Origin: Pseudomonas sp. BSw22131
Lineage (GTDB): Bacteria; Pseudomonadota; Gammaproteobacteria; Pseudomonadales; Pseudomonadaceae
NCBI RefSeq assembly: GCF_026810445.1
Contig: NZ_CP113949.1
Coordinates: forward strand, 2,542,001 to 2,606,000
Length of the DNA: 64,000 bases
Direction: 5' to 3'
Part shown: piece by piece, positions 43,924 to 51,963 of the stretch
Numbering within the stretch: position 1 is the first letter of the stretch
How the letters are laid out: the number at the start of each line of letters is the position of its first letter
The notes under the pieces: model-generated
What the model saw: the letters and a program-made list of their open reading frames with translations, nothing else
What the model was told of the DNA's origin: nothing
The model's database searches: none
Position numbers and translations under genes: made by a program

Positions 43924-44235
43924 TGCATTACTCCCTGTGGCGAAAACTGGCCTGCAAAGGCCAGGCGTTCTCTGCCTGACTGAAGTTTTTAGCGAAAGCC
44001 ACCATCGTCAAACCACTATCCATACGGCGGTAAACGAAGCCGGTCCTACGCCCGGTCGAATATGAGTGTGGACGAAGTTTAAACGTTTGTACGAATATTC
44101 TGACGCTAATGTAGGGTTGAGTGAATTAGGCAGGGGGAAGATTCAAAGATCGCTGCACAGGGCGCACAGCGACTCAGTGACAGGATCAGTTTTTACGCGG
44201 GGCTGAAGTAGCCCTCAGCCCGCGTCTTTAGACCC
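43924..44235. other. Intergenic region with a strong hairpin
   Basis: No gene was found. A 12-by-11-base stem (ACGCGGGGCTGA with TCAGCCCGCGT, 44195-44225) lies ten bases after the pqiC stop codon. It lacks a T run on the minus strand, so it may protect the pqi transcript rather than end it. Confidence 0.5.
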
Positions 44236-44856
44236 CTATCGGGCAGCGCTTGGGCAGGGCGCGCTGTTTTGACGAACCCACGCACTTGCCGTTTTGGCAA
44301 TGGTGTCGGCCAGCGTCGACACGGCCTGCTGGTGAGCTTGCACCAGATTGTCCATGCCACTGCCAGCCTGCTGGCGGATTACGCTGCTGCAGGTAATGTT
44401 CTGACGCTTGGCGCCATTTCCGGCCAGGCTGAGGTTCCAGACCACGTCGATCAACGCATATTGACCCGGCACTGACTCGAAGCGGCGCACATCGGTGCGC
44501 AGCGACAAGACCGGCTGATCGGGTTGCTTGGGCAATCCGGCCAGATCGCGCGTGCCGAAACGGCGCTCCAGCTGCCCGGTCAACGCGTCATGAAACTCAT
44601 CCCCAAGCGGTGCCCCCCAACGCTCATTCTCCAGAATCGCCAGGCTGCCATTGCCCTGTCTCACCACAACCGGAGGCTGATCGACTTGCACTGGCATCAG
44701 CACCGTCAGCATTTCGAACTGAAAGGGTGCCTGCACGGACGTTACGGGCGTTGAGCTCGCGGGCGCGATCAAGGTGTAGTAATGCGTTGGGGTGGATGAG
44801 CAGGCCGCAAGACTGAACGCGCCAGCCAGCGCTAAAAAGTGAGTACGCAAATTCAT
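44236..44856 (-). CDS. pqiC: Pqi lipid-transport lipoprotein PqiC
   Basis: A 206-residue outer-membrane lipoprotein with a lipobox SLAAC (Cys19). It contains the PqiC/YmbA (ABC-type auxiliary lipoprotein) fold, with PTHYYTLIAP at the mature N-terminus and VVVRQGNGSLAILENERWGAP. In E. coli PqiC forms rings on the outer membrane and docks the PqiB needle. It overlaps pqiB by four bases. The order pqiA1-pqiA2-pqiB-pqiC agrees with a full envelope lipid-transport operon. Confidence 0.93.
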   Translation of the reverse strand: MNLRTHFLALAGAFSLAACSSTPTHYYTLIAPASSTPVTSVQAPFQFEMLTVLMPVQVDQPPVVVRQGNGSLAILENERWGAPLGDEFHDALTGQLERRFGTRDLAGLPKQPDQPVLSLRTDVRRFESVPGQYALIDVVWNLSLAGNGAKRQNITCSSVIRQQAGSGMDNLVQAHQQAVSTLADTIAKTASAWVRQNSAPCPSAAR

Positions 44857-46535
44857 TGCTGCGGCTCCGGGTTAATTTCACGGGAAGAAGACGAGCCTTT
44901 GTAGGACGAAGGCGCGGCGTCGCCGGTACGGCCACGAATCAGCGATTCAGGGTGACGGCTAAGGAAGTCAGTCAGCACGCGAACCGATCGTGCAGTGCGT
45001 TGAACCTCGTCCATCGCCTGGCCAAGCTGCACGCGCGCCGGCGAATCCTCGGACAGTGTGTCGTTGGCGGTGCCAAGTGTTTTCTGCGCCTGTTGCAGCG
45101 TGCCACGCATTTGCGGCAAGACATCGCTGTTGACCTGCTTCATGGTTTTGCGCAGTTCGCTCAGGCTGCCGTTGAGGTTATTGACCAGATCGTCGATGGG
45201 CAATTTGCCGAGTTTGTCGACGAAGGCCTGCAACTGCTCCTGAAGCTTGTCGAAGCTGCCTGCCACGGTCGGTATTTCAAGCGGTCGAGCCTTGGCGTCA
45301 TAGGCGACTTTCGGCGCCTTGGGGTCGAAGTCCATGGCGATGTAGAGCTGGCCGGTCAGCAGGTTGCCGGTGCGTACCTGGGCACGCAGGCCGTGGTCCA
45401 CGAAGCCGGCAATGATCCGGGAAATCTGCTCTTCTTCGGTGCCACCGCCGGCGGTCTTCTGGAGTTTCTCGTTGGCCACGCCCAGGCGCTTGGGAAAAAT
45501 CACTGCGCCGACGATCCCGGGGAAGGTGCCCGTCTTGGCGTCGTAGTCAAGGTCGACGGATACCACGCGACCCAAGTTCACACCGAGGAATTCAACCGGG
45601 GCATTGACCACCAGCCCGCGCAAGGACTGGTTGAAGCGCATGCGGATGTACTTCGGTTCGCCGTCTGGCGGTGCCAGCGCGGTGGCCTGGTCGTCGAAAA
45701 TCTTGAATTCGGCGTTGGCTTCCGCCGGTTTGGCGTCGGGGCTGTAGCTGGGTTCGCGAAAAGCAAGACCGCCGGACACAATCGAGGTCAGCGATTGTGT
45801 GGACACCTTCAGGCCTGAGGCGCCAAGGGTGACGTCAACGCCGCTGGCGTTCCAGAAGCGTGTGTCGGTCAGCACGAACTGGTCGTTGGGGGCGGTGACG
45901 AAGATCTCGATATCGACGCCCTTGCCGTCCTTAGCGAGTTCGTAGGCCACCACCTGACCGACCTGAATGCGACGGAAATACACGGGCGAGCCCACGTCGA
46001 GCGATCCGAGGTCATCGGTGTGCAGTTTGAAGCGCTTGCCCTTTTCGCCAAAAGAGACGGCCGGCGGCGTTTCCAGACCGGTGAAGTTCTTTTCGGTCTG
46101 CTCCGAGCTGCCGGCATCAGCGCCGATGAACGCGCCGGACAGCAGCGTATCGACACCCGTGACGCCGCCTGCCCCGATGCGCGGCCGGACCACCCAATAC
46201 TGAGTGTCGGCACGGGTGAATGGCCCCGCAGACTGGTTCAGTTCAATGGTGGCGAGCACGTGAGTGCGGTCATCGCTGAGCGTGATATCACTCACCACCC
46301 CGATCACTACGTTCTTGTACTTGACCTGCGTCTTCTTCGCCTCAAGCCCCTCGGCGGTCAGGAAGGTGACCGTGATCTTTGGCCCGACGTTGAGAAAGTC
46401 ATGCACCAGCATCGACAGGCCAATCAGCCCCGCGACAATGGGCACCAGCCACACCAGCGAAATCCTTGCCTTGCGGGCTTTGACTTGCGGCCGCGCGGGC
46501 GAGGACGGTGAAGGGGGAAGGGCGTTATCAGACAT
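44853..46535 (-). CDS. pqiB: MCE-domain lipid transport protein PqiB
   Basis: A 560-residue periplasm-spanning protein (546 in E. coli) anchored by one N-terminal helix at about residues 23-43 (ISLVWLVPIVAGLIGLSMLV). Three MCE domains follow, starting near KITVTFLTAEGLEAKKTQVK, GKRFKLHTDDLGSLDVGSPV and YIRMRFNQSLRGLVVNAPVE. A C-terminal helical region (residues about 420-520) would form the needle. It carries lipids between membranes. The second of two adjacent ATG codons (46535) is preferred because AGAGG is better spaced. It overlaps the preceding pqiA2 gene by eight bases. Confidence 0.93.
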   Translation of the reverse strand: MSDNALPPSPSSPARPQVKARKARISLVWLVPIVAGLIGLSMLVHDFLNVGPKITVTFLTAEGLEAKKTQVKYKNVVIGVVSDITLSDDRTHVLATIELNQSAGPFTRADTQYWVVRPRIGAGGVTGVDTLLSGAFIGADAGSSEQTEKNFTGLETPPAVSFGEKGKRFKLHTDDLGSLDVGSPVYFRRIQVGQVVAYELAKDGKGVDIEIFVTAPNDQFVLTDTRFWNASGVDVTLGASGLKVSTQSLTSIVSGGLAFREPSYSPDAKPAEANAEFKIFDDQATALAPPDGEPKYIRMRFNQSLRGLVVNAPVEFLGVNLGRVVSVDLDYDAKTGTFPGIVGAVIFPKRLGVANEKLQKTAGGGTEEEQISRIIAGFVDHGLRAQVRTGNLLTGQLYIAMDFDPKAPKVAYDAKARPLEIPTVAGSFDKLQEQLQAFVDKLGKLPIDDLVNNLNGSLSELRKTMKQVNSDVLPQMRGTLQQAQKTLGTANDTLSEDSPARVQLGQAMDEVQRTARSVRVLTDFLSRHPESLIRGRTGDAAPSSYKGSSSSREINPEPQQ

Positions 46536-47142
46536 CATCAACCTCTGCGTCCCAGATGAGCCGGGGATCAAAACTCATGGCGGCGAGCATCGTCATCACT
46601 ACCACCAAACCAAAAAAAAGAATGCCCAGACGCGGCTCGATGGTGCTCAGCTCGCGAAACTGCACAAGGGCCGCGACCAGCGCGACGACCAACACATCCA
46701 GCATCGACCAATAGCCGATCAGCTCGATAAAGCGATAGAGCCGCGAGCGCTCGCGCATGGCCCATGTACTGCGCCGCTGACAGGTGATCAGCAGCATGCC
46801 CAGCACCAGGAACTTGATGCAGGGCACCACCACGCTGGCGATGAAAATCAGGATCGCGATGTCCCAGGAACCGCCTTCGGCAAATTCGATGACACCGCTC
46901 ATGATGGTGTTTTCACTGCTGCTGCCAAACAGCGAGGTGAACATCACCGGCAGCATATTTGCAGGGATGTAGAAAATCAGGCCCGCCAGCAGAAACGCCC
47001 AGGTGCGAGCCAGGCTATTGGGTTTACGGCGATGCACCGGCGAATCGCAACGCGGGCATTGATGCGCCTCGGCGGGGCAGACGTAGCTGCAAACGTGACA
47101 CAGCGTGACGTTATGTTCGGCGGCAAAAGGGATTCCGTTCAT
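46528..47142 (-). CDS. pqiA: PqiA C-terminal-half protein
   Basis: A 204-residue inner-membrane protein equal to the second PqiA domain. It begins with a zinc-ribbon-like Cys pattern (CHVCSYVCPAEAHQCPRCDSP) and continues with four membrane helices carrying IPANMLPVMFTSLFG and the GVIEFAEGGSWDIAIL motif. In E. coli the two halves are one protein of 417 residues; here they are separate genes that overlap by four bases. It is thought to load or energise lipid transfer to PqiB. Confidence 0.92.
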   Translation of the reverse strand: MNGIPFAAEHNVTLCHVCSYVCPAEAHQCPRCDSPVHRRKPNSLARTWAFLLAGLIFYIPANMLPVMFTSLFGSSSENTIMSGVIEFAEGGSWDIAILIFIASVVVPCIKFLVLGMLLITCQRRSTWAMRERSRLYRFIELIGYWSMLDVLVVALVAALVQFRELSTIEPRLGILFFGLVVVMTMLAAMSFDPRLIWDAEVDDV

Positions 47143-47771
47143 TCAGGGCCGACTCCCAGATCGTCCCACAGGCGGCGGATGTCTTTGCCGGCGATCAGCA
47201 GGATGAGCACCATCAGCATCGCCATCGCCCACAGCCCCGTGCCGGGGTGTACGTCGAGCATGCCCGACAGTTTGACGATGGCGACCAGAATGCCCAGCAG
47301 GCACACCTCAAGCATGCTCCACGGCCGCAAGTGCTCAAGGGCGCGCATGCAGCTCTTGAAACCAGGGGCGATTTCACCCCGGTGCGCGTGTGCCAGGACC
47401 CAGAACAACAGTGCGATCTGCAAGGCCGGCGCAAAAATGATCGCCAGCCCCGCTACCAGCGCGATCAGGGTGATACGCCCCTGTGCCAGCGCCTGGACCG
47501 AGCCCCACAGTGTTACCTCGTTGTGCAGCCCCTGGAGGTTGATGCTGATGACGGGAAATACGTTGGCGAACACGAACATGATGCCCGCGGCGATGCTCAG
47601 TGCCAGCAGTTGCTCGACACTCATTCGGGGCCCACGCTCCAACACCGCGTCACAGCGCACGCAATACGAGGACTCGCCTTTTCTAAGAGACGGCGCGTCG
47701 TAAAGCGAATCGCAGTGCTCGCAAATGATCCATTGCGACGGGGTTTCAGGAGATTGCACGCTGTTTGTCAT
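47139..47771 (-). CDS. pqiA: PqiA N-terminal-half protein
   Basis: A 210-residue inner-membrane protein equal to the first PqiA domain. A CxxC...CxxC zinc ribbon (CEHCDSLYDAP and SSYCVRCDAVL) is followed by four helices with FVFANVFPVISINLQG and VTLWGSVQALAQGRITLI. The start MTNSVQSPET is chosen because the ribbon follows directly. A GTG start at 47807 would add 12 residues; neither has a convincing ribosome-binding site. It is the first gene of the pqi operon, so its promoter lies in the gap upstream. Confidence 0.9.
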   Translation of the reverse strand: MTNSVQSPETPSQWIICEHCDSLYDAPSLRKGESSYCVRCDAVLERGPRMSVEQLLALSIAAGIMFVFANVFPVISINLQGLHNEVTLWGSVQALAQGRITLIALVAGLAIIFAPALQIALLFWVLAHAHRGEIAPGFKSCMRALEHLRPWSMLEVCLLGILVAIVKLSGMLDVHPGTGLWAMAMLMVLILLIAGKDIRRLWDDLGVGPE

Positions 47772-48130
47772 CGGCGCCGTGATCGTTGATAGGTTAAAGG
47801 GCTGCACTTAAGGGTCATTCAAATCATAAAAAGAACGAGGCGCGCAAAGATACTCTGGGCACACGACGCTGGCGCGCTTTAATTTGTGTCTGGCGCGACC
47901 GGCAAGTCAGCAAACGCGACGGCGAGTCGTACTGACAAGTGGGACCACAATGCCAGCATCAGGTTCGACCGATGCGTTCACAGAAGTCGACTTTCACCTG
48001 AACCGGATTCAGGCGCGATGATCACCCAACGAGCGGCATCACATTGCAGGGGCGAATTCATTCGCGCGGCGTCGGGGGTGATTAAGCACTCACGACGTAT
48101 CAACAAACGGTCTGCTTCTGCAGCGCTGTA
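47772..48130. other. Promoter gap of the pqi operon with a REP-like half-site
   Basis: No gene is supported. The right part contains GGGGCGAATTCATTCGCGCGGCG (48050-48072), a palindromic REP-like half-site also seen at 57727-57749. The pqi promoter must lie near 47780-47880 but no consensus was identified. Confidence 0.45.
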
Positions 48131-48472
48131 TCAATCATCGCGTGTGAGGACTTCCAGCAATTCGATTTCAAACATCAGATTGGAATGGGGCTTGATATGC
48201 GCGCCCATGGAGCGTTCGCCGTAGCCCAGATGTGCCGGCACGAAAAGCTTACGCTTGCCGCCGACTTTCATGCCCATCAACCCGATGTCCCAGCCTTTGA
48301 TCACACGGCCGGTGCCGATCACGCACTGAAACGGCTTGCCGCGTGCCGCAGACGAATCGAACTCCGTGCCGTCCTCCAGTGTGCCGCGGTAATGGGTGGT
48401 GATCAGGGCGCCCTTGACCACGGGCTTGCCGTGGCCTTCTTGCAGGTCGGTAATCTGTAATGCGTCATTCAT
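48131..48472 (-). CDS. FKBP-type peptidyl-prolyl isomerase
   Basis: A 113-residue single-domain FKBP. The fold is complete: KGALITTHYRGTLEDGTEFD, SSAARGKPFQCVIGTGRVIK, GWDIGLMGMKVGGKRKLFVP, GYGERSMGAHIKPHSNLMFE. Active-site aromatic and acidic positions (Y, F, D, I, W and Y) are in place. It has no signal peptide, so it catalyses prolyl isomerisation in the cytoplasm. The start MNDALQITDL gives the usual length for this compact family; a longer frame upstream crosses a terminator. It is a single-gene unit. Confidence 0.92.
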   Translation of the reverse strand: MNDALQITDLQEGHGKPVVKGALITTHYRGTLEDGTEFDSSAARGKPFQCVIGTGRVIKGWDIGLMGMKVGGKRKLFVPAHLGYGERSMGAHIKPHSNLMFEIELLEVLTRDD

Positions 48473-48542
48473 GTATGAGAGTCCGTAACGTGGCTCGCGG
48501 GCCGGGGGCGCTGTACAGGCGCAGCATGATAAACCCTGAGCA

Positions 48543-48580
48543 CAAAAAAACGGCGCGACCTTTAAGGCCGCGCCGTTTTT
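48543..48580 (-). terminator. Bidirectional rho-independent terminator
   Basis: Arms ACGGCGCGACC and GGCCGCGCCGT (one mismatch) with a 5-base loop are flanked by seven A on the left and five T on the right, so either strand can use it. It lies 22 bases beyond the aldehyde dehydrogenase stop codon. Confidence 0.88.
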
Positions 48581-48602
48581 CATCCAGCGAAAGAGTGTGT
48601 CA

Positions 48603-50186
48603 TCACGCGATGACGTCACTGCTCCATTCGCTGTTCACCAGACGCTTGAGGCCCAGCGGATTGGCGTTTTGCAGGGCAGCCGGGAGCAGGCTGTCCGGGT
48701 AGTTCTGGTAGCAGACCGGGCGCAGAAAACGATCAATCGCCAGCGTGCCGACCGACGTGCCGCGCGCATCCGAGGTTGCCGGATAAGGACCGCCATGGAC
48801 CATGGCTTCACACACTTCCACACCGGTCGGATAGCCGTTGACCAGAATCCGACCGACCTTTTCTTCCAGCACCGGCACCAGCCACTGATATTTCTGCAGG
48901 TCGGCGGTTTCGCCGATCAACGTGGCGGTCAATTGGCCGCGCAGCGCTTGCAGGGCTTTCTTCAGCTCGGCATCGTCAGCGACTTCGATCAGCAGTGTAG
49001 TCGGGCCGAAGACTTCTTCCTGCAACAACGGATCACCGTTGAGCAGCAGGCTGACGTCTGCTTTGAATAACTGCGCCTGAGCGTGTTTGCCTTGCTGCGG
49101 GTTGCCGGCCAGATGTGTGACGCCGGGGTGTGCCAGCAAGGTCTCAACGCCTTTGCTGTAGCTGCGCAGACCGCCCGCGTTGAGCATGGTTTGCGGCGCC
49201 TGACCCCCCATGTGCTCGGTCAGTTGTTCAGTGAAGGCTGTGAGGGCAGGGGAGCGAACCCCGATCACCACGCCCGGGTTGGTGCAGAACTGGCCTGCAC
49301 CCATGACCACCGACGCCGCGAGTTCGCTGGCAACGGTCGCGCCACGGGCAGCCAGGGCGCCCGGCAGCAGGACAACCGGGTTGATGCTCGACATCTCGGC
49401 GAACACGGGAATCGGCTGTGGACGCTCGGCGGCCATTTTGCACAGCGCATCGCCACCGTGCAGCGAACCGGTGAAACCGACGGCCTGAATGGCCGGGTGC
49501 TTGACCAGACCTTCACCCACGCCAGCGCCGAAGATCATGTTGAACACGCCTTTTGGCATGCCGGTTTTCTCAGCGGCGCGGATGATTGCGCAACCGACCA
49601 GGTCGGCAGTTGCCATGTGGCCGCTGTGGGCCTTGAACACCACCGGGCAACCGGCAGCGAGGGCCGACGCGGTGTCGCCGCCTGCGGTGGAGAATGCCAG
49701 CGGAAAGTTGCTGGCACCGAACACGGCCACCGGGCCAACACCAATGCGGTATTGACGCAGGTCGACGCGTGGCAAGGGTTTGCGATCCGGCAACGCCAGA
49801 TCAATGCGGGCGCCGAGGAAGTCACCGCGCCGCAGTACTTTTGCAAACAGGCGCATCTGGCCGCTGGTACGGCCGCGCTCGCCCTGAATACGACCCGCGG
49901 GCAGCGCGGTTTCCTGACAAACCACGGCGACGAAATCATCGCCCAGGGCGTCGAGTTCATCCGCGATGGCTTCAAGGAACTCAGCGCGGCGAGCCGGGCT
50001 CAGTTGGCGATATTCAGGGAAGGCTTCTTTTGCAGCGAGGGCAGCGGAATCGATTTCCGCATCGGTGGCCTGGTGAAAGCTGTAAGGCAGTGCTTCGCCA
50101 GTGGTGGCGTCGAGGCTTTTGTGCTGAGCTTCGCCGAGGGCGCTACGGGCGCCAGCAATAAAGTTCTGGCCGAGTACGGTAGGCAT
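48603..50186 (-). CDS. NADP-type aldehyde dehydrogenase, probable alpha-ketoglutarate semialdehyde dehydrogenase
   Basis: A 527-residue aldehyde dehydrogenase of the longer NADP group that includes ketoglutarate-semialdehyde dehydrogenase type III. These oxidise 2-oxoglutarate semialdehyde to 2-oxoglutarate at the end of non-phosphorylative pentose and sugar-acid pathways. Seen: VAVFGASNFPLAFSTAGGDT, VFAEMSSINPVVLLPG with the general-base Glu, and GAGQFCTNPGVVIGV with the catalytic Cys. The N-terminus MPTVLGQNFIAGARS is typical. An AGGAG lies upstream. It could complete the arabinose route whose transporter and lactonase lie about 7-11 kb away, though it is not in that operon. Confidence 0.85.
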   Translation of the reverse strand: MPTVLGQNFIAGARSALGEAQHKSLDATTGEALPYSFHQATDAEIDSAALAAKEAFPEYRQLSPARRAEFLEAIADELDALGDDFVAVVCQETALPAGRIQGERGRTSGQMRLFAKVLRRGDFLGARIDLALPDRKPLPRVDLRQYRIGVGPVAVFGASNFPLAFSTAGGDTASALAAGCPVVFKAHSGHMATADLVGCAIIRAAEKTGMPKGVFNMIFGAGVGEGLVKHPAIQAVGFTGSLHGGDALCKMAAERPQPIPVFAEMSSINPVVLLPGALAARGATVASELAASVVMGAGQFCTNPGVVIGVRSPALTAFTEQLTEHMGGQAPQTMLNAGGLRSYSKGVETLLAHPGVTHLAGNPQQGKHAQAQLFKADVSLLLNGDPLLQEEVFGPTTLLIEVADDAELKKALQALRGQLTATLIGETADLQKYQWLVPVLEEKVGRILVNGYPTGVEVCEAMVHGGPYPATSDARGTSVGTLAIDRFLRPVCYQNYPDSLLPAALQNANPLGLKRLVNSEWSSDVIA

Positions 50187-50510
50187 CTGCTTCTCCTGTT
50201 GTTGTTGGACTGGATAGTTTTCGGGTTGGCTGCGTCAGGTATAAATGCCCCGAAGCTCCCGAATGCAAGACCGGATCTAAGGTAAGCGCGGCGCAGCGTA
50301 GAGTCCAGTGCCGACGTGATGTTGACAGTCATCATACAACTGCATTTTTGCACCTGCAAGACGGGAGGCAGGCTTCACAAGCGCACTCTGTGGGAGGGCG
50401 CTTGCATCGCGATGCTGGGCACGTTGTCGAGACGGACACCGTTTACGCCGTCTCGACATCGCAGGGAGGCTTTCGTGAGCCCGCCGCTTCAGGCCCCGTA
50501 AAGACCTGGG
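50187..50510. other. Intergenic region with two inverted repeats
   Basis: No gene was found. A perfect 11-base inverted repeat (TGTCGAGACGG and CCGTCTCGACA, 50425-50435 and 50448-50458) lies about 52 bases after the stop of the oxidoreductase gene and is a likely terminator without a T run. An operator-like element GTTGACAGTC...CATACAAC at 50321-50340 lies 135 bases upstream of the dehydrogenase start and may bind its regulator. Confidence 0.5.
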
Positions 50511-51617
50511 TCAGGCATTCGGCTCGTCGGTATTGATGTACTCCGGGACTTTAGCCAACGGCAAGCGGCGCGCCTGTTCGATGCTGATCCCCGGCCGCTC
50601 CGGCAGTGCATCGAGCTTCTGCGGCTGGCCCGTGGTCAGCGCACGCTCAATCGCTTCAACCACACGCACATCGCGCCAGCCTTCATCACCATCGGGCTCC
50701 GGCTCTCGGTCTTGAAGGATGCAGTCCGAAAAATACTGGGTCTCGCCGCCGAACTGATCCACCACAGGGTGCGAGTGCTCAGTCGTCTTGCCATCGATGA
50801 TCGCCCGGTAACTGATCGCAACGCCTTCGCCGAAACCAAAGCACGGTGAGGCTTCGAATTCACCTTTGGTGCCGATCAGCTGGAAACGCTCGGTGCTTGG
50901 CAGGCTGTAGCTCACGGTAAAGGTCGCCATACGCTCCTCTGCGAAACGCAGCGTGACATTGACCGTGTCGAACGTATTGATTTCGCGGCCTGGTGTCTTC
51001 GTACCCACGGCATGCACTTCAATGGGCTCGGCCGCGAACAGGTTGCGTACAGCGTTGATCGGATACGGCCCCATGTCGGCTACCGGGCCTGCATCGAAGC
51101 CGCTGTGCATGCGGTGGTTGGCCGGGTCGGTGGTTTGCGCAAACGTTGCCGTGAACAGACGCAAATCACCCAGATCGCCGGCGCGCACGCGGTGGACCAT
51201 TTCTACCGTGCCTGGCTCGAAGTGGAGCCGGTACGCGACCATCAGCTTGGCGCCGGACTTTTTCGCGGCCTCGGCGATGGCCAGACAATCTTCTTCGTTG
51301 GCTGCCATCGGTTTTTCAAGCAGCACGTGAATGCCGGCTTCAAGTGCCGGGACGGCGAATTCACGGTGGCGAAAGTTAGGCGTGGCGAGGTAAATCGCAT
51401 CAATCTCGCCAGACTTGAGTAGCGCGTCGAACTCGTCGTAGTGATAGCTTTTGAGGTCGTAGAGTTCGGCCAATTTGTCGGCCTTGACCGGGTCGCCGGT
51501 CACCAGTGCGGTCATCACCGAGTTGTCGGTCTGTTCCAGCCCCGGCATGAAAGCGCCTTGGGAGATCCAGCCTCCAGCGACCACCGCGTACCGGATTTTG
51601 CCGTTTGAATCGGGCAT
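50511..51617 (-). CDS. Gfo/Idh/MocA family oxidoreductase
   Basis: A 368-residue NAD(P)-dependent oxidoreductase. The Rossmann dinucleotide motif is altered to VVAGGWISQGAFMPGLE. The family EKP motif is in HVLLEKPMAANEEDCLAIAE, with the conserved Lys. The C-terminal alpha/beta domain starts with LMVAYRLHFEPGTVEMVHRV, like glucose-fructose oxidoreductase-type enzymes. The substrate is probably a sugar or cyclitol. AAAGGAGG precedes the ATG at a good distance. It is divergent from the GH13 gene across 346 bases, which suggests a shared control region. Confidence 0.85.
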   Translation of the reverse strand: MPDSNGKIRYAVVAGGWISQGAFMPGLEQTDNSVMTALVTGDPVKADKLAELYDLKSYHYDEFDALLKSGEIDAIYLATPNFRHREFAVPALEAGIHVLLEKPMAANEEDCLAIAEAAKKSGAKLMVAYRLHFEPGTVEMVHRVRAGDLGDLRLFTATFAQTTDPANHRMHSGFDAGPVADMGPYPINAVRNLFAAEPIEVHAVGTKTPGREINTFDTVNVTLRFAEERMATFTVSYSLPSTERFQLIGTKGEFEASPCFGFGEGVAISYRAIIDGKTTEHSHPVVDQFGGETQYFSDCILQDREPEPDGDEGWRDVRVVEAIERALTTGQPQKLDALPERPGISIEQARRLPLAKVPEYINTDEPNA

Positions 51618-51963
51618 GTAAACGCCTCCTTTTTCAGCGGACGGTTTGTCCAGCACCTGCATTAGTCGGCAGACGCGTGTGCCGTAAGTTCAATAAAATC
51701 TGTGTCCAGCCAAGCGATCCCCTAACCCGGCTCATTTTATTTTCGATGGGACCGGTTACGGAATTCACCCGTGGCGTTCTGCCGAGCTTTCCTTGTGCCT
51801 GGAGAAAAAGCTGTCGGTCAATACATCACTCCCGTTTTATTAATCGCGTTCATTGCACACGCCAGACGGCAGCTTTTTCGTCTAAATCCCAGCCCTATGC
51901 AACGTTTCCAGTCCTCAGCGCTCATACCCTTAAGCACTCGAGTAGACAGGACGACTGAAATTC
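51618..51963. other. Divergent promoter region, no gene recognised
   Basis: A moderately AT-rich region separates the oxidoreductase and GH13 genes. Frames crossing it are short and lack ribosome-binding sites. Repeated AGCTTT/AGCTGTC pieces (AAAAAGCTGTCGGTC and GGCAGCTTTTTCG) form an imperfect inverted pair around 51807-51880. No sigma-factor consensus could be assigned. Confidence 0.4.
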
